The notes under the pieces were generated by a model that worked only from the letters and a program-made list of their open reading frames with translations, had not been told where the DNA came from and made no database searches. From Ochotona curzoniae (lineage: Eukaryota > Chordata > Mammalia > Lagomorpha > Ochotonidae), in NCBI RefSeq assembly GCF_017591425.1, contig NW_024466607.1:9618501-9682500 (forward strand): DNA of 64,000 nucleotides, written 5' to 3'. This document shows positions 11,560 to 21,338 of the stretch, piece after piece. Within the stretch, counting starts at the first letter, position 1; every line of letters starts with the position of its first letter. The translations under genes and the position numbers were made by a program.

Positions 11560-11700
11560 TCTGTGTGTCTCTCAGGTGTCTCCTGCCATGACAACACAAG
11601 CTCCTTGAAGGCAGAAATGAGTGAAGCTGACACTCCCGTTTGGACCCTGAGGCCTAAAATGTTCTTGGTGGCTTCTATAATGTCCCCAGAGCAGCAAGCA
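11560..11700 (+). mobile_element. probable L2 3' fragment
   Basis: The text 'ACAAGCTCCTTGAAGGCAGAAATGAGTG', with 'CTATAATGTCCCCAGAGCAG' further on, resembles the L2 3' end ('gtgagctccttgagggcagggaccgtg...tgtatccccagcacc'). Confidence 0.5.
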
Positions 11701-11744
11701 GAAGCTGTGTGCCACCTACACACGATTTCCAGGTCTTGTCCTCA

Positions 11745-11800
11745 TTACTACCCCCTTTTAAAGAGAAGAAAACCGAGGCTTGGTCAGGGGGTAGTGGGGG
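11745..11800 (-). mobile_element. MIR fragment
   Basis: The text 'TACCCCCTTTTAAAGAGAAGAAAACCGAGGCTTGG' corresponds to reverse MIR 'atccccattttacagatgaggaaactgaggc'. Confidence 0.5.
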
Positions 11801-13824
11801 GTGTGTAGGAATGTATCAGCCAAAGTCACATGCAAAGTGAGGAACTTGAAAGTTGGAAACTGATGCCAGACCCCCACCTAACACCCCGCCCCTGCCTTTT
11901 GGTGACACTTAGGACTCCCAAAGCATCTTCCGGTCACGCCAAACCCCCCAGGCTCTGCGAAGAAGCCCCCATCAGAATTAGGTCCTGTAAGATCACAATG
12001 GCAGACAGGGTTCAGCAAGGAGAAGGCCTTGACCTGCAGGCTCTCGGGGCTGGGCGGGGACGGACAGCACACTGGGACACCAGCTGCAGCACACAGGCAC
12101 ACAGACTGGCTCAGCGTCCTCCAGGGTCCCTTTTATCCCAGATCCGTGGGCACTTGGATAATCCCCAAGCCCAGGCCTGAGCTGAATAGCGGAATGTTCC
12201 TATAATACCCCCAGGCACTTGCTCTTATGAAAACACCCTGGCACACAACATTTGGACCAATCCGTGTTTCGAGCTGAATAGCCCTCCACCAAGTCCTCAG
12301 AGAACTTTTTTATTACTTATTTATTCATTTATTTACAAAAATTGCAAAACAACAAATACATCGCTGGCCCAGGGAGTCTTAGAGCTGCTGTGACCTTTCA
12401 GGACACAAAACCACAGACACCATCCCCAATGCCTTGGTCTACAGTCCTCCAGGCACACACACTCACTCAGTTCTCCTCACAGCTGGCTTCTTGCCGGGGC
12501 TCATCTCCGGGGAATACAACAGAAACCAATAGGAGGCCCTGGCATGAGTGACAGACAGGATAGGGCCTCGGCCAGCCACCATCCTGCCTTCAGGGCTTTA
12601 GTATGGAGGAGCAGACCTTGGCAGAGGTGGAACTGTGCGGGTGCACACCGAGTTCACCTCCTGCCGGGGGGGTAGTAAGGTTGCCAGCTCCCACTGCAAG
12701 CTCTAAGTCCTAGTAACACCCAGCACACAGGGATCTGGGTGGGTCAGGACAGACTCCATGCCCACTTGAGTCTGAACGCCCCTCTCTGGGCTGGAGGGTC
12801 ACCAAGGAACTCTGAAAGGACACTCTGCAGCAGCAGCAGATGTGTCACTCCTGCTGGCCTGTGGGGCTGACATCATCGCATTAAAAAGCTCCAAGAAGGA
12901 TTCTGCAAGTTCATGGCTGGGTTTGTGGTCTTGCAGATGAAACGGGATCATATCTAGGAGAGGACTAGGACTGGTGTCTGAGATTGGCACGGACTGGATG
13001 CTTAAACAACTGCTTGTTGCACTTGGGATTGCAACCTCGCTGGGAAACAGACACAAACACAGTTGCTTGAGCAGGTAGTTCAGCTCTCTGCTTTAGCCCA
13101 CCTAACAGCCCAAGGCAGGGGTCGGTCCAAAGTCAGTGTCCACCCATGCCCGATACACAGCTCTCCGGATGGGAAATGGTGGCAGAAGAGATGTTGGAGA
13201 CAAAAGTGAGGAACGAGAGTCAGGCCTTGACGGTGGCAAGAGTGGAGTGGACATTCCTGCAAGCAGTGGATAGGGCAGGGCAGGTGCACAGCATCAAATG
13301 TGAGGTCTGAGTTCCCAGACCTAACCCTTTCCTCTATTCCCTGCTCCCCAATTACAAAGATCCAGGGCATCTTGCTAAGACTTCTGGTTAACCTTCCCCA
13401 GCTGAATGAGTGGGTCTCAGCCCAGCCTGCAACTACCCTGAGATCCAGTTAGGCTCCTCAGGACAAGGGCAGCTGTGTTCTCAGCTACGGTCACTCAGGA
13501 GTACCGTGGTCCTCACACAGGTGTGGAGGACCCAAAGCACCCCAGCTCTTGTGGCTTGGCACTCCCTTCCCCACTCTGGACAATGGGAAAAGGGCCCCCC
13601 TGAACACCAGCAGGTACAGGCAGCGCAGCACAGGGGCTAGTGGGGCCAGCTGCTGAGAGGGCAATCCTAATCACGAGACCCAAGATGACTTGTCTGCCAA
13701 CCACGCAGGAGTCAGGGTGCCCCGTCCTGCGCCTCCACTGCGGGAGTTCTGGGGCTGGTGCCCTGTCCTCTGGGCATGTCCCCCAGAAGCAGCCCCCAGG
13801 GATGCCTGGGTTGCCAGGCAGCCC
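11801..13824. other. single-copy sequence, no gene seen
   Basis: No exon or repeat family is recognised. An A/T patch (TTATTACTTATTTATTCATTTATTT) lies at about 12,310-12,335. Open frames such as the minus-strand one near 12,800-13,056 show no known domain. Confidence 0.4.
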
Positions 13825-13910
13825 TAACTGTGCCCTGTGACCTTGGACATGCCCTGCCTCCCTCTGGCCTTGGTGTCTTCATCTCTGAAACAGGGGTTGC
13901 CTCTAAGCTC
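13825..13910 (+). mobile_element. MIR fragment
   Basis: The text 'CTGTGACCTTGGACATGCCCTGCC...TTGGTGTCTTCATCTCTGAAACAGGG' follows forward MIR ('tgtgaccttgggcaagttact...cagtttcctcatctgtaaaatgggg'). Confidence 0.65.
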
Positions 13911-14755
13911 CTTCTCCCTGCACTGGGGCACGTTGGCCTGGGATGGAATACAGTGACGTGGGAAGTCACCTTTGAACTGGGAGTTGGGGGCACTAAAGAC
14001 AGGGGAGACACTAAAGATGCACCAGTGGCACCATCAGATAGGGCTCCCAGGCCACGGCAGTCCTCCGCCCAACACCAACACTCAGCCATACCCACCAAAC
14101 TTCTCCTTGATGGACTGGGCCAGGGGAGGGGCCCACTCACTCACTGTCATCTTTCTGCTCCCTTTGCACCAGGAACAGATGAGCTGTGACAGCTGACAGG
14201 TCGGCAATTTAAAGTGGCCACTCACTGTCTGCAGACACAGGGCAGCCAGTTCTCCCTGAGTATCACCGTGTCCAGGGTCCAAGGACAGCGGGATGTGGTC
14301 AGGGCAGGGGTTTCCCACACTCTGCGCCACAACTCTCCCCTCCCCCGCCCAGCAGGAAGTGTCCTAACGTTAGCAGGCGGGACGGGGTTAACTACAATCA
14401 CCCCATATCATCCCATCCCCTCTCTGCAACCTCCTGCCCCCTATGGGACAAGGTCCATGGCTGTACTGGCCCCTCCAACCCAGCCCAGCCCAGTCCAGCC
14501 CAGCCCGAGCTTCTCACCCCCTCCCCGGGGTGCGTCTATCTGGCTACCAGCAAATTCCTGAGATGCCTCAACCTCCCCAGCCTCGGCCCCAAGGCTCCCG
14601 ACCACGAAGCGGAGGGCTTTCTCCGCCTGAAGGAGGCAGAGAAGGGGAGGGGTACGGGGAGGAGAGGGGGAAGGCTTCGCGACCCTCGGGGCTGCGATTC
14701 AGGCTCCCTCACCGAGGGAAGCAGCCAACTGCATTGACGCGAGACTGAACACCCT

Positions 14756-14767
14756 CCCCCCCCCCCC
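14756..14767. repeat. poly(C) run at the left side of the CpG island
   Basis: An uninterrupted run of 12 C, giving i-motif potential on this strand and G-quadruplex potential on the other. Confidence 0.8.
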
Positions 14768-15199
14768 AAGATCGCACCCTCAGCTTCTGGGAGGTTTCCG
14801 GATCCGCGGTCCGCAAAGCCGCGGAGCCTGGCTTCTCTGCGCCTCACGCTCCAAACCCCGGACGCGACGCCCGCCAAGCAGGGCTCGGGGGAAACCTGCA
14901 CCCAAGCACCCCCGCCCTGCCGCACAACCCCGGCCTCCCCCCGCCACCCCTATGCCGCCACCCGTGCCGTCGCTGCGATGGTGGCCTCTGAATCTCCGCC
15001 CCAGCCCAGCTCCAGCATAAGCGATCTCCGCATCCCCCGGGTCCGGAGAGCAGCCAGCGCGTCCGCGTAGCCGTGACACCTGGGGGTCCCAGCTGCCGCC
15101 TAGACCTCAGCGGAGTGAGGGGTTCCCTCGGCGCACCCCGGGACCCTCACCCCCGCGCCGCAGCGGCCGCCGCGCGCTCCCAGCCCGCGCGCCTCCTAC

Positions 15200-15420
15200 C
15201 TCGCAGGTCCGCCCGCAGCCGCCGAGCGCGCGCCGTCCTCGCGGCGGGCGCGGCCCCAGCGCGTCGGGCCGGCCAGGCGCGATGCGGGCGGCGGGGAGGG
15301 GGTGGGGGCTGGTTTGCGGGAGAGGGGACCGGGAGAGCTCGGGAGCCCGAGCCCCGGCGCCGCCGGCCAGGCGGCCTTCGCACGTGCGTGCGCCGTGACC
15401 TTGGCGAAGGCCTGTCCGTA
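15200..15420 (-). other. candidate non-coding first exon, minus strand
   Basis: On the minus strand the sequence reads CTGCGAG followed by GTAGGAGG, a reasonable donor (GAG|GTAGG) with the exon ending at 15,200. The 5' boundary is a guess placed within the CpG core. The only long minus-strand open frame through here (from 15,521) is arginine, proline and alanine-rich, as expected from GC-rich DNA, so the exon would most likely be 5' UTR. No downstream exon was identified. Confidence 0.25.
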
Positions 15421-15447
15421 CCCAGCCTCAGTTTCCCCCTTGGAAAG
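15395..15447 (+). mobile_element. MIR fragment inside the CpG island, ending in a splice-donor-like site
   Basis: The text 'GCCGTGACCTTGGCGAAGGCC', then 'CAGCCTCAGTTTCCCCCTTGGAAAGGTG', follows forward MIR. Its end reads AAG|GTGCGT, a fair donor at 15,447/15,448. Confidence 0.5.
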
Positions 15448-15744
15448 GTGCGTGCGTGTGTGCGTGTTGGGGTGGGGGCGGGGCGGCCGGGTGCCGCCTC
15501 AGCCGCCGACGTCACCCGCACGGGGCCGAGTCCAGGGCGCTCAGGTTGGTAGGGCCCTCTGCAGCGGACAGGGAACGGGGTGCGCAGAGCCTGGGCGCTG
15601 GTCGGAGCTGGGGCAGCGTGGCCCCCTTCCTTTTCCTAGGGCTCCGCAAGACTGCCAAACAAGAGTAGCCTCGGATCAAGTCCCCTGGCCTCTCCGGAGG
15701 AAAAGAGCGGCTGCCGCCGCCAGCAACTACTCCCTCCAACCTCC

Positions 15745-15800
15745 TCCCCATTTCGCAGATGAGAAGATTGAGGCTCAGTGTTGCACAGCACGATACGCCA
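15745..15800 (-). mobile_element. MIR fragment inside the CpG island
   Basis: The text 'CCCCATTTCGCAGATGAGAAGATTGAGGCTCAGTGTTGCACAGC' matches the reverse MIR core closely. Confidence 0.7.
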
Positions 15801-16589
15801 GGGCCCGCTGGCGTCCCCCCACCCGGGTCCCGCGCCTTTCCTTCCAGGACCTGGGGGATGGTGTGTGGCCACCGGCAGCGCCCCAAATCCCTGCAACAGA
15901 CCTTCCCCACAACCCGGAGCGAGCAACAATTCCAAAGCATGGGGTGGGCTCGGCCCGAGTCAGGCGTCCTGAAGGTGGCCTGGATACGGGGGTGGGGTGG
16001 GGTTGACCCTAAACACAAAGCGAGGGTACCCCTCCAGGCGTGCGGCGGCAGCGGGATGAGCACCGGCTCCGGTTCGCGAGGGGGCCCCGCGACACGAGCG
16101 TCCCTCCGCAGGGGCAGTGGCAGCCAGGGCTGCAGTCCTGCAGGCGGCCTTCGGGGAAGCGCCCTCTGGTGCCCAGAAGCGGCGAGACAGCAGGCCAGAG
16201 GAGCCGGGCTTACGCAGCGGCCCCGCCACCACCGGGAAGCCGGGCCAGTGATGTCATGAGTCCGGAGACCAGACACTGTGGCCCTTGCCACCGTGGTGCT
16301 GTGTGACCTTGGCGAGGTGCCTCCCTCCCTCCCTCCTCAGCCCGGAGGCTGTCGGAGCGAAGGTGAGAAGGAAGCAGGCTGATTGTCAGCGCTGATAGCT
16401 TCTGACCTCGACCACTACCCAGGGCCAAGTGGATCCAGAAAGGAGGCGGCAGAAAGCGAGGGCGCTCTGCGCCAGGATAGCCACCCAGCGGTCAGGCTGG
16501 AATCGGAACTCACGCTCCACTCAGCCCTCGGGTGTTCCTATGGTACAGAGACACTGGAGGCGGGGCCCAGCAGGACCCATCCAGTCCCC

Positions 16590-16603
16590 GGGGGGGGGGG
16601 GGG
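16590..16603. repeat. poly(G) run at the right side of the CpG island
   Basis: A run of about 14 G directly follows CCAGTCCCC. It is a G-quadruplex candidate and probably length-variable. Confidence 0.8.
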
Positions 16604-16929
16604 CAGGGGAGAGGGTTTTCTCTCCTGCCTAGCAGCCAGGGTTACACAAGGGTGAATGACCTGAGAGACCACCTGTGGGGGGCAAGGTGTGGGCCCTTGC
16701 CCAGTTCTGTTTTAACTACGCTGCAGGAGGCTTTGCTTTTAAGAACGACCAACTAATTATAGAATTGAAGAACAGTTTTTAGAAGCACTTTAGAAAAAAC
16801 ACGTATCACTTTTCACCATCAAAAGGGCTCTTCTGGAAAAGCCAGTCACCTGCAGGGCAGGTGAGGACAGCAAAAGAGTGAAGGCTCCGGGGATTGGACC
16901 AATGCAGCAAGTCTTGCCTCCCCCGCTGA

Positions 16930-16997
16930 GCCACCTGCCAGGAGTGCACCTGCACCCCCCAAAGCCACCTGCCAGGAGTCCACCTGCACCCCCCAAA
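16930..16997. repeat. 34-bp tandem duplication
   Basis: Two copies of a 34-bp unit (GCCACCTGCCAGGAGT...CCCCCCAAA) lie head to tail at 16,930-16,963 and 16,964-16,997. The only difference visible is GTGCACC versus GTCCACC. Confidence 0.9.
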
Positions 16998-17064
16998 GCC
17001 TGCCCGGAGAATTGGGTGCAAGGGCGGCTACCATCCACCACCCATGTGACTCTTTGAGGAGGCA

Positions 17065-17432
17065 CGAGGGACAATGAAAAACACCATCAACAAAGTAAAA
17101 CAAATAGTAAAGTGATAATAAAGAGTATCCGTGGCACACAGGCCAGACGTCCAGGGAGGAAAATGAGATGAAAGCTCATTTCCCTAATACCTGGGGCGCT
17201 CTTTCCAACCGATGACTAACCAGGAGGAAGCGGCAAAGGGCACGCACACACAGCTGGGGAAATCCACTCAATCTTGCTGGCAGTGAAATGTGTATTAAAG
17301 AAATACAAACCGGAACGCAGTTGGTTTGCCTGCCGTTTTGTAATCTACCTGTTGGGTAAAAATGAACACGCTGGGGAATACGTTCCCTGCACACAGTGGG
17401 AGAAAGTGAAGGCTCTTAAAGACACCACAGGC
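17065..17432 (+). mobile_element. ancient L1 fragment (ORF2)
   Basis: The text 'AAAAACACCATCAACAAAGTAAAAC' corresponds to the L1 phrase 'acaccatcaacaaagtgaaaagac'. 'TGTGTATTAAAGAAATACAAACCGGAAC' and 'TTTTGTAATCTACCTGTTGGGTAAAAATG' correspond to the 'aagaaatgcaaattaaaac' and 'ttttcacctatcagattggcaaaa' segments. It is frameshifted and inert. Confidence 0.72.
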
Positions 17433-17437
17433 TGCGC

Positions 17438-17615
17438 AGCTAGCCTGGCGGCGTGGTGGGCTTGCGATCCTGGCATTCAGCATCAGACGCTGGTTCAGGT
17501 CCTGGCTATTCTGCTCCCAATCCAGCTTCCTGTTGTCGCACCTGGGAAGGCAGTGAATGGTGACCCTAGCTACCCACCACGGGAGCCCCGCTGGAACTCC
17601 TGGCCCAGACTTGAG
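17438..17615 (+). mobile_element. CSINE, 5' half
   Basis: The text 'TAGCCTGGCGGCGTGGTGGGCTTGCGATCCTGGC...GGTTCAGGTCCTGGCTATTCTGC' and 'CCACGGGAGCCCCGCTGGAACTCCTGG' is an old CSINE, cut off by or adjoining the next copy. Confidence 0.75.
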
Positions 17616-17935
17616 AGGGGTGTCTGGCACGGGTATTAGGATGCTGCCCCACTAGGAGTTTATGTTCCACAAGGAGGGTCTGCGTCCAGTTGGACTCTAG
17701 CTTCCTGCCGATGCCCACCCTGCTGGCAGAAGACAATGGCTTAAACACATGGGACCCTGCCACTCACGTGGGAGGGCAGATTACTGCGGCCCAGCCGTGG
17801 TTGTGGCGGGCATCGGGGGTGGGGATGGCGTGAACCAGCAGGTGGGAGATCTCTGTGACTGGATCTTCCTCCCTCTATCTCTGCCTTCAAACAGAATGAA
17901 AATAAGTATCAACATAAAAAAATTTAGAAAGACAG
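17616..17935 (+). mobile_element. CSINE, second tandem copy
   Basis: A second head ('GTGTCTGGCACGGGTATTAGG') starts immediately after the first copy. It runs through 'ACATGGGACCCTGCCACTCACGTGGGAG', 'GTGAACCAGCAGGTGGGAGATC' and 'TCTGCCTTCAAACAGAATGAAAATAAG'. The two copies stand head to tail. Confidence 0.75.
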
Positions 17936-18429
17936 TAAGACTCAGGAACACGGTGTGGGAGATTAAGAAGGATCCCTGGGTGACCAGCAGCTGGGGAAGG
18001 AGGGAGTTTGCTGAGATAAGCACACAGGCTGGGTCTCTATCCTAGAAAGACAGATCTGCAGAGGAAAGGCTGCAATTCGACCCTCTCTGTAGAAACTCAC
18101 AGAAAGTTCTACACAGATGCATGCTGGGATTTCTCTTCCCCTACTCAGATCCCGGAAGGTATATCAAGTCCACCATCCCCGATGTTTTCCTTCCAGGAGG
18201 CCCAAGGCCGATGTGGAAGGGGGCCTAAGAGGAGCTCTTCCTTTTACATTTTTCTGTACTTGTTGATGTTTTTAAAAGTTAACAGGGATCATGTGGGCAG
18301 GCTTACAGGCTGCACACACATCCCGTCATTACATGTGTTTGTATTAAAAAAAAGTAACAACAAAAGAAAGGAATGAAGACATGAAGGATGGTGGGTGGGA
18401 AGGGTGTGGTGATTCAGACTCCCCGGCCC

Positions 18430-18695
18430 TTTGGGCCCGGTGGCGTGGCCTAGCGGCTAAAGTCCTCGCCTTGAATGCGCCGGGATCCCATATGGGCCGG
18501 GTTAGTTCTCTGCCCTGGCCTGCCTCCAGCTGCCCGCTCAGCAGTGAGGGCTCCCGTGGCTGGCTTCCCACCACTCACACAGGAGACCTAGTTTCAGGAT
18601 TCCACTCCAGTCCTGGCCAAGGCAGACATTTAGGCAGCAAACCTGTGGAAAGGAAAGCTCACACTCTCTCTCCCTTTCTCTCTCTCTCTTTCCCA
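18430..18695 (+). mobile_element. CSINE, mosaic: young-type head, older-type body
   Basis: The head (18,430-18,505) is almost consensus: GTGGCGTGGCCTAGCGGCTA, then 'GGGATCCCATATGGGC'. The body after about 18,510 is strongly diverged or rearranged and ends in a (CT)n stretch at 18,660-18,695 with no A-tail. It may be a young copy joined to an older one. Confidence 0.75.
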
Positions 18696-18954
18696 CCCTC
18701 TTAAGTACTGGCAGTGCTCCGCGTACCCACAGCTCAGTGGACCGTTTCCCATTGCTCATACAGTAGAAGTCACACTGGAATACGCCTGGACTGGGGCTAC
18801 ATGGTCCAGTCATCTCTGAAGATGCTGGTAGGTGCAGTGAACTCAGTGCTGTCAGCCCCGCCGCCATGGGTAAGCCCTGAAAGTGGATGAGCAGGTTCGC
18901 TCTCACTCCCTCTTAGGACAGATTATGGGAAAGTAACCCCTTTGTAAGAGTATA

Positions 18955-19160
18955 TTACTCTTGAGCCAGGAGCCTCTTTCGCATCTCCCATGTGGGTACA
19001 GAGGCCCAGGGAATTGGGCCTTCCTCCACTGCCTTCCCAGGCCATTAGCAGGGACCTGGATTGGAAGTGGAACAGCTGGGACTAGAACTGGCACCCATAC
19101 GGGATGCTGGTGTTGCAGGTGGCAGCTTAATCTATGATGCCACAGAGCCAGTCCCAGCAC
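18955..19160 (-). mobile_element. CSINE, older, minus orientation
   Basis: The text 'GCATCTCCCATGTGGGTACAGAGGCCCAGG', 'TTCCCAGGCCATTAGCAGGGACCTGGATTGGAAGTGGAACAGC' and 'ACTAGAACTGGCACCCATACGGGATGC' is the reverse complement of the CSINE body and head. Confidence 0.85.
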
Positions 19161-19779
19161 TGGTTTTTAAATAATGATTTCTGAACCTGGGCAGGGAGTT
19201 GGGAAGCCTGGCTTTCAGGTTGAGCTTGAAAGACTCCAGTATGAGCTCAGCCAGGATCATGCCCCTTTTGGGCCTCCTGGCCCCAACACCAAGAGGGTAG
19301 GGAGTGGAAGGCAAGTGTCCAGGTCATTCCAGAACATTCTCCAGGAGGCTAGGGGTTCCTGGTCCTTGGATTCATGGGAGCAGAAGTGATGGCCAGCTGT
19401 TGCACATGACTGCTCCTCCACTGCCCAGCCTGGAAACTCCTGACTCATATTCCCTATCCAGGTTATCCGAGCAGCGTTCCTGCCTGTCTAGGCTGGAGGT
19501 CAGCCACGTGGAGCAGGGGCAGATGACACAGCTCCCGGCACCCACAAGGGGCTGAGACGTCTGTGGGTACAAAGCCTCATGTTGGAGAACCAAATCACTG
19601 GCCCCCTCCAGAGATGGCCCTCGGCCTCGATCTGGCCTCCACCTCCCCCAGCGGCCAGCGGAGCAACAAGCCCAGCATGCAGCTCTCCACCCCACACGTC
19701 ATCTCTACAGTTCATTCTTGGTCATTACCCAGAACTTTCTGGGGCTCCCTGCTGTCCATTCTAGCTCAAAAGCCACAGT

Positions 19780-19990
19780 TCTGCACTTTCCCGTCCCAGC
19801 TTTCTGATTATGTCTCATCTTCAGGGTAATTTTCAGAAATACAGGTTCTATTATGTCCCTTCCTGGCTCCAGATTGAACTTGTAGGATAAAATACAAGCC
19901 CCGTGGCCCAGAATTCAGATTCAGGTTTCGCTTCCCTGCCTGGCTGCATCTTCAGCCTCCTCTCCCAAAGCCAATGTCAACACTTTGCTA
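19780..19990 (+). mobile_element. L2 LINE fragment
   Basis: The text 'CTATTATGTCCCTTCCTGGCTCCAGATTGAACTTGTAGGATAAAATACAAGC' follows the L2 phrase 'tccctggctcaaaaccttcagtggctccc...aataaaatccaaactcc'. Confidence 0.55.
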
Positions 19991-20034
19991 TCTTGTATCT
20001 TTGCATATACCAGGTCCTCGGTGTGTCCTCCATA

Positions 20035-20170
20035 TATAAAGAGATCTTCCAAATCACTAAGAAAAGCCACAAGCCAAAATTAAAATGTCTGATGGATTGA
20101 ACTAGGCGGTGTGGAAAAAAAGAAATACGTGTGGGCTTTGAACATTTACAAAGACGCACAAGTCATAATG
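20035..20170 (+). mobile_element. ancient L1 fragment (ORF2)
   Basis: The text 'AAAGAGATCTTCCAAATCACTAAGAAAAGCCACAAGCCAAAATTAAAATG...AAAAAAAGAAATAC' parallels L1 ORF2 'aaagagcttctacaaatcaataagaaaaagacaaacaaccc...aaagaagaaatac'. Confidence 0.55.
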
Positions 20171-20566
20171 CTATGTCATTCTCCTCCATCAAACAAATAA
20201 TTCCTAGAATGCTCATGTATTTTGTCCGTTGGCTGAGATCCAAATCCATCTCTTAACTTCAGCTCCAAAAATACATCAACGTCTTCTAGACAGTCTCTCC
20301 ATGGCTGTCCACAGTGCTCCAAGGCAGGCACAGAGCAGTCACTCTCCATGGCAGCTGTTACTAATAAAAGCCACAGCTGCCACACGGCTCTGCAGTCATC
20401 AGCCACCTGAGAGAAGGATGCAGTCTGACTCCTTGTCGCTTCTTGAGCCCCGCCTGAAGTGTTCTCCAGACCCGGGCCTAGCCAACGGAGATGCAGAGAC
20501 AGGACGTGGGGGAGGGGAGGGCAGGAGCTGGCCCTAGGGGCTGCTCTGCTGGGTAGAGTGGGTGCT

Positions 20567-20655
20567 TGCAGGGGAAGGGGGAGGAGGGCAAAGGAGGAGA
20601 GAGGAAGGAAGAGGAGGGAAGAGATAAGGAGGGGAGGGAAGAGGAAGGGGAATTG
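20567..20655. repeat. purine (GA)-rich tract
   Basis: Almost uninterrupted G/A on this strand for about 90 bases, in GGGAGGAGGG and GAGGAAGGAAGAGG units. It is low complexity with triplex-forming potential. Confidence 0.8.
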
Positions 20656-21110
20656 TGGGATTACCCTGGGCTTCTACTCATGAGTGCCAACTGTGCCAGG
20701 CAGGCTCTAGGCAGGCATGTCTCCCACGCCGTCTCCTTCCCCTGGCACCCCTTCCGCCTTCCAGGTGAGCCACCAGAAGCTTTGATGTGGGCTCTTGTGT
20801 TGTGGGCATTTGAAGCCACTTGCCATGGGCGTGTTTCACCCTCCCTATCCTGGGCCTCTACTTTTCCATGGGAGAAATGGCTCTAGTCAGCAAGAACTGA
20901 TTGACTCCAAGAACACAGTGGGTGAGGCGCAGACCCCACCTTAAACAACCCACCCTGCATGTGGTGTGGATGGCTGCTGCTAAGCAGCAGGAGCCCTTGG
21001 TGGTCCCACATCCACAGGCAGGATGGGAGAGGTAGCCACAATGTCAGGGAGCAGGATTCAGATTTTAGGGTGTCATTCAGATGACTGGGAATGTGTTTTT
21101 CTGAGAATGA

Positions 21111-21338
21111 GTTTTTTTTTTTTTTTAGAGATACTCATTTATTTGAAAGAGTTAGAGAGAAAGAAGGAGATATATATAGAGGGACAGGGAGGGTCTTTCA
21201 CCTGCTAGTTCACTCACCAAATGGTTGCATTGGCTGGGGCTGGGCTAGGAGCTTCTTCCAGGTCTCCCAAGCACTTGAACTATCCCCCACTGCTTTTCCC
21301 AGGCTATAAGCAGGGAGTTGGATTGAAAGCAGAATAGC
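21111..21338 (-). mobile_element. CSINE, old, minus orientation
   Basis: A T-run (21,111-21,126) is followed by 'ACTCATTTATTTGAAAGAGTTAGAGAG', 'CACCTGCTAGTTCACTCACCAAATGG' and 'CAGGCTATAAGCAGGGAGTTGGATTGAAAGCAGAATAGCCGGG'. This is the reverse complement of the CSINE tail and body. Confidence 0.85.

Larger units (their letters stand above)
14560..16310. promoter_or_regulatory. CpG island, probable promoter
   Basis: Dense CG dinucleotides run from about 14,580 to 16,300, densest at 14,990-15,400 (GCGCCGCAGCGGCCGCCGCG and similar), in a window that is otherwise CpG-depleted. It contains GC-box-like GGGGGCGGGG near 15,475, a CRE half-site (GACGTCAC, 15,508-15,515), an E-box within GCACGTGCGTGCG near 15,380 and a second CRE/AP-1-like TGATGTCAT at 16,249-16,257. 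No strong TATA box is seen, as is usual for CpG-island promoters. The gene it serves cannot be identified from this window, and the direction is ambiguous: donor-like splice sites exist on both strands. Confidence 0.75.

Noticed and set aside
15302..16006. 234-codon plus-strand open frame in the CpG island
   Set aside because: Same reason: composition-driven, overlapping the minus-strand frame and MIR sequence.
15512..16291. 259-codon minus-strand open frame in the CpG island
   Set aside because: Stop codons are rare in CpG-rich DNA. The product is Arg/Pro/Gly/Ala-rich, matches nothing known, and the frame contains two MIR fragments.
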